Positions 9,360 to 18,643 are shown, numbered from the stretch's first letter. The stretch is DNA of 64,000 nucleotides from Hyphomicrobiales bacterium (GCA_900473915.1 UCNG01000020.1:334318-398317), one strand, 5' to 3'. Notes: a model not told the origin generated them from the letters alone. Made by a program: numbers and translations.

Positions 9360-10162
9360 ATGTGCAAGCCGGAGCGCTTCCGCTGATTGCGGCATGAAGA
9401 GATTGTTATAAATCACAGATTGTGCCTTCGGGGGTTTGTTCCCGTATTCCAATAGGGCGATGGCTCTAAAATTTTGGATTTGCAGCTTCCTTGTTTCAGA
9501 AAAATTCGACGTCGATTTCTGAGAAGAACCGCATAGCAGGATGATCAGCTGGCAGGAGGAGCAATTGACAAGCGCCAATTCACCCAATAGAAGCCCCGCT
9601 CGCGCGGCGAGCCTGGTCGGGGACCCTTTGTTTTCCGGGTTTCGCAACGAGCCGTCAGCGCGGGCGTGCGGGCGGTAAAACTAGTGCGTTTTACGACGCA
9701 AGCCGCGTCGAGGCAGAATTGAAGCATGGTTCCCAATAGCGAAACCGATTGGGAGGAAGGCGTGGATTTGGTGTTTCCAGCAAATGCTTTTTTGCAGGAA
9801 ACATCTGATAATCCGTAATTTCTGGAAGAAATTGCGGTGGTGCATATGTTTGAAGAAAGGCAGCGTGACGTGCCGGGAAAATCCAGGCAACAGACCGGCT
9901 GGTGGCGCGTTACGTAAAAGAGCGGTGTGCGGCAACCATCCCGGTGAGGGGCTATCGATTGGGGCAGCTACGACTTCCAAGGCTTTTCGGAAGGTGTTTC
10001 AACACCTCGCCGGAAAGTGCGCCTGAGAAGGGGGCTTGCTCCGTGAATCCGATTGGAAAAACGCACAGGACGAAAAGCATCTTTGATGCTGGTTCGCTTT
10101 GCGCTTCGCTCGCCTTGTGATTAGACTGAGTCCTGTGGTGTAACGCAAATGAGGTGTGCCAA
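9360..10162. other. Long intergenic region between rpoN and hpf
   Basis: About 800 nt with no credible gene. Open frames on both strands lack ribosome sites and family motifs. Small hairpins are visible, for example AGGTGTTTCAACACCT near 9,990 and a G+C-rich one near 9,590. It probably carries the hpf promoter and leader, and could hold a small RNA, but no decisive signal is present. Confidence 0.4.
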
Positions 10163-10756
10163 ATGACTCTGCGTGTATCTGGAAAGCATATGGACGTCGG
10201 TGAAGCTTTCACAACCCGGATCGTTGATCGGGTGAACGAAGCTGTCGGCAAATATTTCGATCATGGCTTTTCCGGACAGGTTACGGTCACCAAGTCCGGT
10301 TCGCGTTACAGTGCAGATTGCACCTTGCACCTCGATAGCGGTGCAACCTTGCAAAGCACTGGCGACGCACAGGATCCACAGCTGGCTTTTGAAGCGGCTG
10401 CGGACAAGATCGAAACCCGCCTTCGCCGCTATAAGCGCCGTCTGAAGTCGCGCCCGGCTACACAGCCAGATGCGATCTATGATGACGTTGCATATCGTGT
10501 TATGGCACCCCTGTCGGAGGAAGAGGAGGATCTTCCGGCGGATTATGCGCCGACTATCGTTGCGGAATCGTCCGTCGCCCTGCGCACCATGTCGGTGGCG
10601 TCGGCGGTCGTGGAGCTGGATCTGATCGAGAATCCGGTTCTGGTATTCCGCAATGCCGGCAATGATGAAGTTAACATCGTCTACCGTCGCGCGGACGGCA
10701 ACATCGGCTGGGTCGATCCATCAATGGTCACCCGCCAGGCCGCGCCACGCGCCTGA
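10163..10756 (+). CDS. hpf: Ribosome hibernation promoting factor, long form
   Basis: Long HPF dimerises 70S ribosomes into inactive 100S particles in stationary phase. The 197 residues hold an N-terminal S30AE domain (MTLRVSGKHMDVGEAFT to about 100), a linker, and the C-terminal dimerisation domain (VELDLIENPVLVFRNAGNDEVNIVYRR). ATG 10163 has GAGGTG 8 nt upstream. ptsN starts 100 nt downstream, as in other proteobacteria. Confidence 0.93.
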   Translation: MTLRVSGKHMDVGEAFTTRIVDRVNEAVGKYFDHGFSGQVTVTKSGSRYSADCTLHLDSGATLQSTGDAQDPQLAFEAAADKIETRLRRYKRRLKSRPATQPDAIYDDVAYRVMAPLSEEEEDLPADYAPTIVAESSVALRTMSVASAVVELDLIENPVLVFRNAGNDEVNIVYRRADGNIGWVDPSMVTRQAAPRA

Positions 10757-10855
10757 CGGCAAACCTGAAGCGCACGCAGCGGATCGCGACTAGGCGGCCG
10801 CGTGCGCTTCCCAAAACCGGGCCGTGACGGCCTGATTGAAGAAGGAACGGAGAGA

Positions 10856-11320
10856 ATGGATCTTAGTGATCTGATTCAGCCAGGGGCGATTATCCCTGCG
10901 CTGAAAGCCAGCTCCAAAAAGCAGCTTTTGCAGATTCTGTCTGAAAAGGCTGCGGAACTGACCGGTCTCCCTGAGCGTGAAGTTTTCGAAACAATTCTCC
11001 AGCGTGAGCGCCTCGGTTCCACCGGGGTAGGGAACGGCGTTGCCATTCCGCACGGCAAGCTGGCGAACATCAACAAAATAGCCGGAATCTTCGCCCGTCT
11101 GGAAACCCCGGTCGATTTCGAGGCTCTGGACGATCAACCCGTCGATCTTGTTTTTCTGCTTCTCGCGCCGGAAAATGCCGGCGCGGATCATCTGAAGGCT
11201 CTTTCGCGCATAGCCCGCATGCTGCGCGACGCCGACACCGTTGCCAAATTGCGCGGTACGCATGACGCGCAGGCACTTTATTCATTCCTGACTGCTCAGC
11301 CCGCTTCCAACGCAGCCTGA
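10856..11320 (+). CDS. ptsN: PTS IIA-like nitrogen regulatory protein (EIIA-Ntr)
   Basis: The terminal phospho-acceptor of the PTS-Ntr chain (EI-Ntr, NPr), a regulatory rather than sugar-uptake system. The 154 residues from ATG 10856 have GGAGAGA just upstream. Phospho-acceptor His66 lies in GVAIPHGKL. An upstream in-frame ATG at 10802 adds 18 residues without support. It ends the lpt-rpoN-hpf-ptsN series and is followed by a repeat and a strong terminator. Confidence 0.95.
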   Translation: MDLSDLIQPGAIIPALKASSKKQLLQILSEKAAELTGLPEREVFETILQRERLGSTGVGNGVAIPHGKLANINKIAGIFARLETPVDFEALDDQPVDLVFLLLAPENAGADHLKALSRIARMLRDADTVAKLRGTHDAQALYSFLTAQPASNAA

Positions 11321-11326
11321 GTTCGA

Positions 11327-11381
11327 TAGAGCATTTCCAGCAAAGGTGCGAAGCGGTTTTGCATCGGAAAATGCGTAACAG
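11327..11381 (+). repeat. Palindromic repeat copy downstream of ptsN
   Basis: TAGAGCATTTCCAGCAAAGG at the left end, then GTGCGAAGCGGTTTTGC and GGAAAATGCG, match the intact copies at 50,364 and 55,493. It begins 6 nt after the ptsN stop. Confidence 0.8.
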
Positions 11382-11436
11382 ATAGATAGTGCGGTTCAGG
11401 CGTTTCATTTAAACAGGGACCGCTCTCCTTTATCAA

Positions 11437-11471
11437 AAAAACCGCCGTTCAGCTCGAACGGCGGTTTTTCT
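11437..11471. terminator. Bidirectional rho-independent terminator, ptsN / DUF1150
   Basis: A 14-bp perfect stem (AAAAACCGCCGTTC at 11437-11450 with its complement at 11456-11469) and a 5-nt loop. It carries A residues on the left and T residues on the right, so it can end transcripts from ptsN and from the converging hsp20-DUF1150 unit. Confidence 0.9.
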
Positions 11472-11568
11472 TGTTCGCTTGCGGAAACAATTTGCGCAGG
11501 GAAGGGAATACTCCAAGCAGAACCATGCGGAGAGGCGATACCGGCGATGGCCGATATCGCATCAAACC

Positions 11569-11814
11569 TTAGTGCAGCATCACCGTGCGCAGTTCGTGGT
11601 CTTGCGCGCCCTGCAGCGCGGTGGCGCGAACATCGGAAAGCACGATCGGTTCACCGCTGGCGCCGAAGAGCGCCCAGAGTTCGAGGCCCGGCTCGATCGG
11701 TGGGAGGGCAGGGAAGCTGCGGGCAAGGTCATCTGAACGGATCTTGCGCACATAGGCAACTTCACCTTCGCCGAGATGGGCGAATTCGTTTTCGGTGAAT
11801 ATGTGTCTGTTCAT
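11569..11814 (-). CDS. DUF1150 family protein
   Basis: An 81-residue alphaproteobacterial protein of unknown function (FTENEFAHLGEGEVAYVRKI, then LWALFGASGEPIVLSD). ATG 11814 has a strong GGAGG 8 nt upstream; a start at 11829 would overlap that site. DUF1150 genes commonly follow a small heat-shock gene, as here (104 nt downstream of hsp20 on the same strand), so a link to heat shock is likely but unproven. Confidence 0.8.
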   Translation of the reverse strand: MNRHIFTENEFAHLGEGEVAYVRKIRSDDLARSFPALPPIEPGLELWALFGASGEPIVLSDVRATALQGAQDHELRTVMLH

Positions 11815-11917
11815 GGTCTTAGCCTCCATTTTGTCGGCATGTCATTTGCGACCATGCCGCATCAGAGCTTCACATTTTCAATATAGCGCTGTTGTGCTGA
11901 ACAAAAACTGAACAGGT

Positions 11918-12340
11918 TCAGTCTTTCACCGCTATGTTGATTCGCTTGATCAGCCGCTCGGGTTCCGGACGGTCGAGATCAATGGCCAGAAGGCCGTTTT
12001 TCAGATCGCAACCGAGAACCCGCATGCCGTCTGCCAGAACGAAAACGCGCTGGAATTGTCGGGCAGCGATGCCGCGATGCAGAAATTCGCGCTCGGTATC
12101 GTCGGTCTGGCGTCCGCGGATGACGAGCTGGTTGTCTTCCGTCATGACTTCGAGGTCATCGCTGGAGAAGCCGGCTACCGCCAAGGTGATGCGCAGGCGT
12201 TCGGAGCCCGTCTCGCCGCGCAGGCGTTCAATATTGTAGGGCGGATAACCGTCGCCGGATTTTGCGATCCGTTCCAGCGTCTTTTCCATCGTGTCGAATC
12301 CGAGCAGCAGAGGGCTCGAAAACGGTGTCATTCTTGTCAT
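11918..12340 (-). CDS. Small heat-shock protein, Hsp20 family
   Basis: An ATP-independent holdase chaperone. The 140 residues hold the alpha-crystallin domain (about 35-130; YNIERLRGETGSERLRIT, VAGFSSDDLEV, NQLVIRGRQ) and end in IKRINIAVKD, which carries an I-x-I-type tail motif (INI). The start is ATG 12340, with AAGGA upstream. An open frame extends to 12436, but that stretch forms the structured leader described as a ROSE element. It resembles IbpA/HspD-type proteins of rhizobia. Confidence 0.9.
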   Translation of the reverse strand: MTRMTPFSSPLLLGFDTMEKTLERIAKSGDGYPPYNIERLRGETGSERLRITLAVAGFSSDDLEVMTEDNQLVIRGRQTDDTEREFLHRGIAARQFQRVFVLADGMRVLGCDLKNGLLAIDLDRPEPERLIKRINIAVKD

Positions 12341-12440
12341 TGCATCAGTCCTTGATGAGAAGCGACCGTTATGAAGAGAACCCTTACGGCGTTTCTCTTC
12401 GCTCTCTGATATGGCTTGTGAAAAGCCCGACTTCAAGGGC
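12341..12440 (-). promoter_or_regulatory. Probable ROSE-type RNA thermometer in the hsp20 leader
   Basis: Read on the minus strand, the leader forms three hairpins in series: GCCCTTGA/TCGGGC (12440-12425), GAAGAGAA/TTCTCTTC with a perfect 8-bp stem (12400-12373), and a final one at 12367-12347. In the last, GGTCGCTT faces the Shine-Dalgarno segment AAGGACT. TCGCT opposite AGGA is the UYGCU/SD pairing diagnostic of ROSE elements, including the unusual G-G apposition. ROSE elements are known before small heat-shock genes of rhizobia; assignment here is from sequence and hand folding. Confidence 0.75.
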
Positions 12441-12512
12441 CAATCCGGATTCCTTCGCTTCAGGGTAAAACGAAGTCCAGCTGCAAGATACCCGGCAATA
12501 TTAAGGTGCTGC

Positions 12513-12597
12513 TAGAGCGCATCCCGAATAGATGTCTGTAAAAAACAAACAGTTGGAGCGCCGATCTGATTCAATCAGATCGAAGCGCGCTCTATCG
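12513..12597. repeat. Composite palindromic repeat overlapping the DUF2244 stop
   Basis: TAGAGCGCATCCCGAATAG forms the first half. The second is a palindrome, CGATCTGATT/AATCAGATCG, framed by GAGCGC and GCGCTCTA. On the minus strand the terminal TAG at 12594-12592 is the stop codon of the DUF2244 gene. Confidence 0.8.
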
Positions 12598-13110
12598 ACG
12601 AGCTTCTGAAAGCGCTGCGCCAAAAGCTGTTGCGAAGCTTTCACGATCATCGGGATTGAGGAACTTGCCGATGGCGACGCTCTTTTCGCGGCTTTCGACG
12701 CTCATGCCGGTGATCCCTATGTCCGGTTTGCGCGCTACCTCGAACCTTGTCCAGAACGGATTGAAGCGATGGGCGGTCATCTTGCCGGACGCCGCATATT
12801 TGCGAATATGCAGGGCTGAGCGCGACACGGAGATTTCCTCGCGGGCGCGGGCGGCGTGGTAATTCCAGCGAAAAGCCAGATAAATCAGCAGGACATCAAG
12901 GCCGAAAAAACCGAAGATCGGCCAGGCACCGATGGACCAGAAGAGAATACCGACGAACATCCAGCAACCAATCAGGGCACCCATCAGGACGGTAAAGCCC
13001 GTCCGCCCCAGCGACCGATAGGGGGTGAGCAGAGCTTCGAAAATGGGTTTATCGAACCGGTCGGGTTCCGCGCCGTCTGGATGGTGCATCGTTTTCAGAT
13101 CATCTCGCAA
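12592..13110 (-). CDS. DUF2244 family membrane protein
   Basis: A 172-residue protein with two transmembrane helices (about 37-60 and 65-83) in the middle and a C-terminal cytoplasmic domain (WTRFEVARKPDIGITGMSV). DUF2244 proteins are common in alphaproteobacteria and often lie divergent to nth, as here. The function is unknown. The stop codon is contributed by the adjacent repeat. Confidence 0.8.
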   Translation of the reverse strand: MRDDLKTMHHPDGAEPDRFDKPIFEALLTPYRSLGRTGFTVLMGALIGCWMFVGILFWSIGAWPIFGFFGLDVLLIYLAFRWNYHAARAREEISVSRSALHIRKYAASGKMTAHRFNPFWTRFEVARKPDIGITGMSVESREKSVAIGKFLNPDDRESFATAFGAALSEARR

Positions 13111-13176
13111 CCCCGCAATGGGCCTGCGTCAAGCTGCTGATTGTTTTGTCGATCAAGAAGCCATTATAGAGACGGA

Positions 13177-13926
13177 ATGGAAAAGGCCAAAATCAAATCG
13201 CCCGTGAACGCTTCTCCTGCCGCACCGCGCCAGCGTCGTGTGCGGGGCACGCTTTATACGGCAGACGAGATTCACGAGATATTTCGCCGCTTCTCCATCC
13301 AGAGGCCGGAGCCGAAGGGCGAGCTTGAGCATGTGAATGCCTTTACGCTTCTCGTCGCCGTCGTTTTGTCGGCACAGGCCACCGATGCGGGTGTCAACAA
13401 GGCGACGCGCGGCCTCTTTGCCGTCGCCGATACGCCGCAGAAAATGTTGGCGCTCGGCGAGGAGAAGGTCGGCGATTATATCCGCACCATCGGCCTTTGG
13501 CGCAACAAGGCGAAGAACGTCATTCTCTTGTCGGAAGCATTGATCCGCGATCATGGCGGTGAAGTTCCCGGCGAGCGGGACGAACTGGTGAAGCTGCCGG
13601 GCGTGGGCCGCAAGACGGCCAATGTGGTGCTGAACATGGCTTTTGGCCAGCCGACCATGGCGGTGGACACGCATATTCTGCGCATCGGCAACCGGATCGG
13701 TCTTGCTCCTGGAAAAACCCCGGAAGCTGTTGAAGCCATTCTGGTGCGGGTCATTCCGGCGGAATACATGCTGCACGCGCATCACTGGCTGATCCTGCAC
13801 GGGCGCTATACCTGCAAGGCGCGCAAGCCGGAATGCGAGAAATGCGTGATTGCCGATATCTGCAAATATCCGGCGAAAACCTGCGATGTGCCTGCGCCGC
13901 TTATCCCCTTGCCGCCGCAGGTGTAA
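13177..13926 (+). CDS. nth: Endonuclease III (DNA glycosylase/AP lyase)
   Basis: A base-excision repair enzyme for oxidised pyrimidines. The 249 residues from ATG 13177 include a basic N-terminal tail, the helix-hairpin-helix LPGVGRKTANVVLN with catalytic Lys146, Asp164 in VDTHI, and the 4Fe-4S loop Cys213-x6-Cys220-x2-Cys223-x5-Cys229. Its last 26 nt overlap, tail to tail, the converging CysZ-like gene. Confidence 0.96.
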   Translation: MEKAKIKSPVNASPAAPRQRRVRGTLYTADEIHEIFRRFSIQRPEPKGELEHVNAFTLLVAVVLSAQATDAGVNKATRGLFAVADTPQKMLALGEEKVGDYIRTIGLWRNKAKNVILLSEALIRDHGGEVPGERDELVKLPGVGRKTANVVLNMAFGQPTMAVDTHILRIGNRIGLAPGKTPEAVEAILVRVIPAEYMLHAHHWLILHGRYTCKARKPECEKCVIADICKYPAKTCDVPAPLIPLPPQV

Positions 13927-14629
13927 GCCGGGCCTCGCGCTGCGAGATAGCTTTATGCAGATGGACCATCATCGTGGCCGCGAAAAGCGGCGTCAGAAGG
14001 TTGACGATGGGGATCGCCATGAAGCCTGCAATCAGCAATCCGGCCAGAAAGACCGTCACGCCATAATGTGACCTGAGCGCCTTCGCTTCCGCTTCGGATC
14101 GATAGCGCATGGCCGCAAACTCGAAAAATTCCCGTCCGAGCAGATAGGCGTTGATGACGAAGAATGCGATCAGGTTGACGCCGGGTATGAACAGCATCAG
14201 CAAGGCAACAATATTGCCGAGGATGACGATGCCCAGAAATTTCAGCGAAACGATGATGGAACGGCCGGTTGGCAAGGGCGTGCCGGGAGGATCGTTCGGA
14301 TAGTCTTCGCGCTCGACCACTTCCGCGACATCATCGAGAAAGAGACCTGCCACAAGTGCGGTGACGGGTGCGATCATCAATGCTAGCACAAGCGCCAGGC
14401 CAAGCCCCGCGACAATGGCCGCGATAATGCCGAGCCAACCGGCCCAATCCGGCATGCCGGGCAATATCTGCGCCATCCAGGGCCAGGCAAGGGTAAAAAA
14501 GATTTGACGGATCGCCGCCCAGAGGCCGACCAGCAACAAAAGCGTCAATCCGAGCGTCTTCCAGAAAGCCGCGCGCAATTCCGGCGTGGTCAGGCGTTTC
14601 AGGGCTTTCAGAGCAGCTTCCAAGATCAT
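13901..14629 (-). CDS. CysZ-like (EI24 family) membrane protein
   Basis: 242 residues with about four to five hydrophobic segments (LGLTLLLLVGLWAAI, IIAAIVAGLGLALVLALMI, FLGIVILGNIVALLMLFI, VFLAGLLIAGFMAI) and the EI24/CysZ-type centre LFLDDVAEVVE. CysZ transports sulfate in enterobacteria; whether this homologue does is not known, although many sulfur genes lie further along the window. ATG 14629 is used because the longer frame to 14731 lacks family character. Confidence 0.75.
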   Translation of the reverse strand: MILEAALKALKRLTTPELRAAFWKTLGLTLLLLVGLWAAIRQIFFTLAWPWMAQILPGMPDWAGWLGIIAAIVAGLGLALVLALMIAPVTALVAGLFLDDVAEVVEREDYPNDPPGTPLPTGRSIIVSLKFLGIVILGNIVALLMLFIPGVNLIAFFVINAYLLGREFFEFAAMRYRSEAEAKALRSHYGVTVFLAGLLIAGFMAIPIVNLLTPLFAATMMVHLHKAISQREARLTPAAARG

Positions 14630-14859
14630 TTTCGACCCAATTCCGACTGTGGACGAAGATGCAAATAAGTACGGCTTCGCCCCGGTACAAGCTGCACTAC
14701 CCACAATGCGGAAGCGTGGCAGGGTAGCCAAAGGGGTTGCAAACGGCTAAACCCGCACGCACATGACTGCCGCATATCGGCCTGAAGCATGTCGCGGAAA
14801 GTGATGGCGATCTGTTTCTGGCGACAGGAGACTAATCAGAAGGGGAGCTTCTCGCGCTC

Positions 14860-15855
14860 ATGGCCACATTCGACGTTCTTTGCATCGGCAACGCCATTGT
14901 CGATATTCTTTCACGCACCGATGACGCATTTCTGGAAACGAATGGTATCGTCAAAGGCGCGATGAACCTGATCGATGCGGAGCGTGCGGAACTGCTCTAT
15001 AACCGGATCGCGGGGCCGGCGACGGAAATGTCCGGCGGCAGCGCCGGAAATACGGCAGCAGGCGTGGCGAGCCTCGGCGGACGCTCTGCCTATTTCGGCA
15101 AGGTCGCGACCGATCATCTGGGCCGTGTTTTCGCGCATGATATCCGCGCACAGGGCGTTGCCTTCGATACGCGCCCGTTGGAAAACGGATCGCCGACGGC
15201 GCGCTCGATGATTTTCGTGACGCCGGACGGCGAGCGCTCGATGAACACCTATCTCGGCGCTTGCGTCGAACTGGGACCGGAAGACGTTGAAACCTCCAAG
15301 GTGTCCGATGCGAAGGTGACCTATTTCGAAGGCTATCTGTGGGACCCGCCGCGTGCCAAGGAAGCCATCGTCATGGCCTCGAAGATCGCGCATGAGAAAA
15401 ATCGCCAGATGGCGATGACGCTTTCCGATCCATTCTGTGTCGACCGGTATCGCGAGGAATTTCTGCAGCTTATGCGCACGCGCACGGTCGATATCGTCTT
15501 TGCCAATGAGGATGAGGCCAAGTCGCTCTATAAGACGAAGTCGCTTGAAACGGCGATTGCCTCCATGCGCATGGATTGCGCGCTTTCAATCATCACCCGT
15601 TCGGAAAAAGGCGCCGTCGTGGTTACGCCTGACCAGACCTTGACGGTTCCCGCCATCGAAATCGATGCCTTGGTCGACACGACCGGGGCAGGCGATCTTT
15701 ACGCCGCCGGTTTCCTTTACGGTTATACGAACGACCGCTCGCTTGAGGATTGCGCCCGCCTCGGTTCACTGGCGGCAGGTCTGATCATCCAGCAGATGGG
15801 GCCGCGTCCGCAGCTCAGCCTGCAGGCGGCTGCAAGCCAGGCAGGGCTTGTATAA
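14860..15855 (+). CDS. PfkB-family carbohydrate/adenosine kinase
   Basis: 331 residues. PfkB motifs: N-terminal GGSAGNTAAGVASLGG and C-terminal DTTGAGDLYAAGFLYG, whose Asp is the catalytic base. Overall it is of the adenosine-kinase-like type widespread in Rhizobiales. The substrate cannot be fixed from sequence. A strong site (AAGGGGAG) precedes ATG 14860. It stands alone and converges on the TRIC gene with a 2-nt gap. Confidence 0.85.
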   Translation: MATFDVLCIGNAIVDILSRTDDAFLETNGIVKGAMNLIDAERAELLYNRIAGPATEMSGGSAGNTAAGVASLGGRSAYFGKVATDHLGRVFAHDIRAQGVAFDTRPLENGSPTARSMIFVTPDGERSMNTYLGACVELGPEDVETSKVSDAKVTYFEGYLWDPPRAKEAIVMASKIAHEKNRQMAMTLSDPFCVDRYREEFLQLMRTRTVDIVFANEDEAKSLYKTKSLETAIASMRMDCALSIITRSEKGAVVVTPDQTLTVPAIEIDALVDTTGAGDLYAAGFLYGYTNDRSLEDCARLGSLAAGLIIQQMGPRPQLSLQAAASQAGLV

Positions 15856-15857
15856 AA

Positions 15858-16514
15858 CTATTCAGGCCTGATGATCCGGTCGCGCTGAAGCTCTTCTTCG
15901 GTGCGTCCGGGGCGGCTTTTATAGACCGGCAGTGTCCAGCCGAAATAAAGTGCGCCGCCGCGAATGACAAAGGCGGTCAATGCGGCTGCGATTGCACATA
16001 TGGCTGGCTCAACATGCAGCCCGGCAAGCAGAACATAAAGACATGCACCCGCGAGCGAAGCCGTGACATAGATTTCACGGCGCATCAGCACGGAAGGCTC
16101 GCCAGCCACCATATCGCGCAAGATTCCGCCGAGCGTAGCTGTGGAAATGCCGGTCACGATGGCGACGGAGGGTCCGAAGCCGAGCGCCATCCCCTTGGCC
16201 GCACCCAATACCGTGTAGGCCGCCATGCCGATGGCGTCGAGCCAGAGCAGGACCCGGTAGCGCGATTCGACCATATGCGCGGTGAAATAGACAAAAATCG
16301 CTGCCAGTGTTCCCGCCAGCAGATAAGAGGGTTCCACAACCCAGAAAACCGGGGCGCCAAGCACGAGATCGCGCAATGTTCCGCCGCCAATGCCGGTGAT
16401 ATTGGCGAGGAAAAGAAAGCCGATAATGTCGAGCTGGCGACGCGAAGCGGCAAGAGCACCAGTCGCAGCGAAAACGAAAACGCCCGCGAAGTTCAAAAAC
16501 TCAGGAATCGTCAC
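15858..16514 (-). CDS. TRIC-type cation channel family protein (UPF0126/YicG)
   Basis: 218 residues with about seven hydrophobic segments in two inverted repeats, each marked by a glycine-rich motif: GIGGGTLRDLVLG (near 42-54) and TLGGILRDMVAGE (near 127-139). This is the prokaryotic trimeric intracellular cation channel family. The physiological ion here is inferred (probably K+ or Na+). Confidence 0.88.
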   Translation of the reverse strand: MTIPEFLNFAGVFVFAATGALAASRRQLDIIGFLFLANITGIGGGTLRDLVLGAPVFWVVEPSYLLAGTLAAIFVYFTAHMVESRYRVLLWLDAIGMAAYTVLGAAKGMALGFGPSVAIVTGISTATLGGILRDMVAGEPSVLMRREIYVTASLAGACLYVLLAGLHVEPAICAIAAALTAFVIRGGALYFGWTLPVYKSRPGRTEEELQRDRIIRPE

Positions 16515-16607
16515 GCTGCGGGTCTCCTCCAGATATACGGTGATAATTTTTCACCGGTGCGCCCCAATAGCAATATGCAAGTTATTCCAAGGCGCTGAGG
16601 CGCTCCG

Positions 16608-16669
16608 TTTCCTTGTTTTTGCGCATTATCTTGCGCAAAACCCTTTCGCACTTTTGCTGGAAATGCTCA
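16608..16669 (-). repeat. Palindromic repeat copy, inverted
   Basis: On the minus strand it reads TGAGCATTTCCAGCAAAAG, then GTGCGAAAGGGTTTTGCGC and an ATGCGC arm. It lies between the TRIC gene and the grpE terminator. Confidence 0.75.
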
Positions 16670-16718
16670 GTCGTCGCGCCGGCTGAACTTGGCAGCATTG
16701 CAAACCGGATGGCCGATA

Positions 16719-16752
16719 TGAAAAGAGCGGCAGACAAAGCCGCCGCTCTCGT
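16719..16752 (-). terminator. Terminator downstream of grpE
   Basis: An 8-bp stem AGAGCGGC/GCCGCTCT followed on the minus strand by TTTTCAT. It lies about 20 nt past the grpE stop codon. Confidence 0.8.
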
Positions 16753-16773
16753 TTCATCGGTTAGTGATTGAAA

Positions 16774-17466
16774 TCAGGCATCGCTCTCGGGAGCGGCAGC
16801 GCCATTATCGGCTGTTGCCTTCGGGCCACCCTTCGAAACACCAACCATGGCCGGGCGCAGAACCCGGTCTCCAATGGCATAACCATCCTGCACGACCTGA
16901 ACGACGGTGTTGTTCGGCAGGTCCGGATTCGGCACTTCAAACATGGCCTGATGGAAATTCGGGTCGAACTTCTGGCCTTCCGGTTCCAGTTTCTTGACGC
17001 CGTGACGCTCCAGGGCGAGCAGCATGGCGCGTTTGGTCATTTCAACGCCGTCGGCGAGCGACTTCAGGCTGGCATCGGTTTCGAGAGCATCGGCAGGGAT
17101 AGCCTCAAGTGCGCGGCCCAGATTGTCGGAAACCGAAAGCATGTCGCGGGCAAAATTGGTTACGGCATAGGTGCGCGCGTCCTGCACATCCCGCTGGGTG
17201 CGCTTGCGCAGGTTTTCCATTTCCGCGGCAGCGCGCAAAAGCTGGTCCTTCAGCTCGCCATTATCCGCTTCGAGCATGGCAATCCGGTTGGCGGTTTCAT
17301 CCACTTCCGCTTCGGCTTCATCCTCGGCAGCTTCCGCACGGGCTTCGGCTTTGCGCGCCTTCAGAAAATCGTCGGCGGCACGGCTCAGCGCCTCGCGATC
17401 CCGGGGATTGTTGATATCGCGCTGCTCAAGATCGGGGTTCTGGGATTTGTTTTTTTCGTCAGCCAT
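16774..17466 (-). CDS. grpE: Nucleotide exchange factor GrpE
   Basis: The co-chaperone that releases ADP from DnaK. The 230 residues from ATG 17466 (GGAAG 7 nt upstream; another ATG directly before it) comprise a charged N-terminus, a long coiled coil (about 30-115) and the C-terminal beta-wing with [12 protein letters not shown] and [17 protein letters not shown]. hrcA lies 103 nt upstream on the same strand, so the two heat-shock genes are probably co-transcribed. dnaK is not in the window. Confidence 0.96.
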   Translation of the reverse strand: MADEKNKSQNPDLEQRDINNPRDREALSRAADDFLKARKAEARAEAAEDEAEAEVDETANRIAMLEADNGELKDQLLRAAAEMENLRKRTQRDVQDARTYAVTNFARDMLSVSDNLGRALEAIPADALETDASLKSLADGVEMTKRAMLLALERHGVKKLEPEGQKFDPNFHQAMFEVPNPDLPNNTVVQVVQDGYAIGDRVLRPAMVGVSKGGPKATADNGAAAPESDA

Positions 17467-17572
17467 CATGCTACTTCCGTCTTGAATATCTTCTGGGGCG
17501 GATATCGAGTTTCATGTCGATAAAATCAAGGTCTATTTTCAGGGCCTTGGTTTGTCCCGGCACGTCTGACAG

Positions 17573-18643
17573 TTACCGCAACAGCCGGGATACGATCTGG
17601 GCGGTATAGTCCACCATCGGGACGATCCGCGCATAATTGAGCCGTGTGGGGCCGATTACCCCCAGGGCACCAATAACCCTTTGCTCGCTGTCGCGATAGG
17701 GGGCGACCACCAGCGATGAGCCGGAAAGCGAGAAAAGCTTGTTCTCCGAGCCGATGAAGATGCGCACCCCTGATCCGGCCTCGGCAAGATCGAGAAGCTG
17801 GACCATGCCGTCCTTGGTCTCCAGATCATCGAACAGATGGCGCAGGCGCTCTATGTCTTCCTGCGCATGGATGTTTTCCAGAAGGTTGGCGCGCCCGCGC
17901 ACAATCAGCCGTGCCGGTTGATCGGTTCCAGCGCCGCTCCACACCGCCAGCCCCTGGGCGACCAGTTCCTGCGACAGCTGGTCGAGTTCCTGCCGCGTTT
18001 CTTCCGTCAGCTTTTTCAGCTCCGCCTTGGCTTCGGAAAGCGTGTGACCGTGAATATGCGCATTGAGAAAATTCGACGCTTCGACAAGCTGCGAATTGCT
18101 GATGCCGGCGGGCAGGCTGACGACGCGGTTTTCGACATCGCCATTCTGCATGACCAGCACCGCAAGCGCCCGGGTCGGCTCCAGGCGAACAAATTCGATA
18201 TGTTTCAGCGCACCTTCCGCCTTGGTGGCCAGTACGAGGCCAGCGCCGCGCGACAGGCCGGAAAGAACCTGACTTGCTTCGGTAAGCACGCTTTCGACCG
18301 AATTGTTTGTGCCAGCGGAACGAACCTGCGCTTCAATGGAGGAGCGTTCCTCCGGCGGCAGGTCGCCCACTTCCAGAAATGCATCGACAAAAAAGCGTAG
18401 TCCGATCTGCGTCGGCAGGCGTCCGGCTGAGACATGGGGCGCATAGATCAGGCCCAGATGCTCCAGATCGCTCATGACATTGCGAATGGTCGCAGGCGAA
18501 AGCGTGTGCGGCAGCAATCGCGACAGGTTGCGAGAGCCGAGCGGATCGCCATCGTTCAGATAGGTTTCCACAATCAGCCTGAAAATATCGCGCGAACGCT
18601 GGTCGAGCGAACTCAAAAGCTGGTGTTCCGGCGTTTTCATCAT
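17573..18643 (-). CDS. hrcA: Heat-inducible transcription repressor HrcA
   Basis: The repressor that binds CIRCE inverted repeats (usually before groESL). 356 residues from ATG 18643, with a second ATG directly after it; a longer frame to 18733 is unlikely. The winged-helix region includes [19 protein letters not shown], then [20 protein letters not shown], and the C-terminus has the family ending [18 protein letters not shown]. No CIRCE element (TTAGCACTC/GAGTGCTAA) is visible upstream, so autoregulation by CIRCE is not supported here. Confidence 0.96.
   Translation of the reverse strand: MMKTPEHQLLSSLDQRSRDIFRLIVETYLNDGDPLGSRNLSRLLPHTLSPATIRNVMSDLEHLGLIYAPHVSAGRLPTQIGLRFFVDAFLEVGDLPPEERSSIEAQVRSAGTNNSVESVLTEASQVLSGLSRGAGLVLATKAEGALKHIEFVRLEPTRALAVLVMQNGDVENRVVSLPAGISNSQLVEASNFLNAHIHGHTLSEAKAELKKLTEETRQELDQLSQELVAQGLAVWSGAGTDQPARLIVRGRANLLENIHAQEDIERLRHLFDDLETKDGMVQLLDLAEAGSGVRIFIGSENKLFSLSGSSLVVAPYRDSEQRVIGALGVIGPTRLNYARIVPMVDYTAQIVSRLLR

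Noticed and set aside
9726-9818. A 30-codon frame in the rpoN-hpf gap
   Set aside because: No ribosome binding site and no similarity that I recognise; likely chance.
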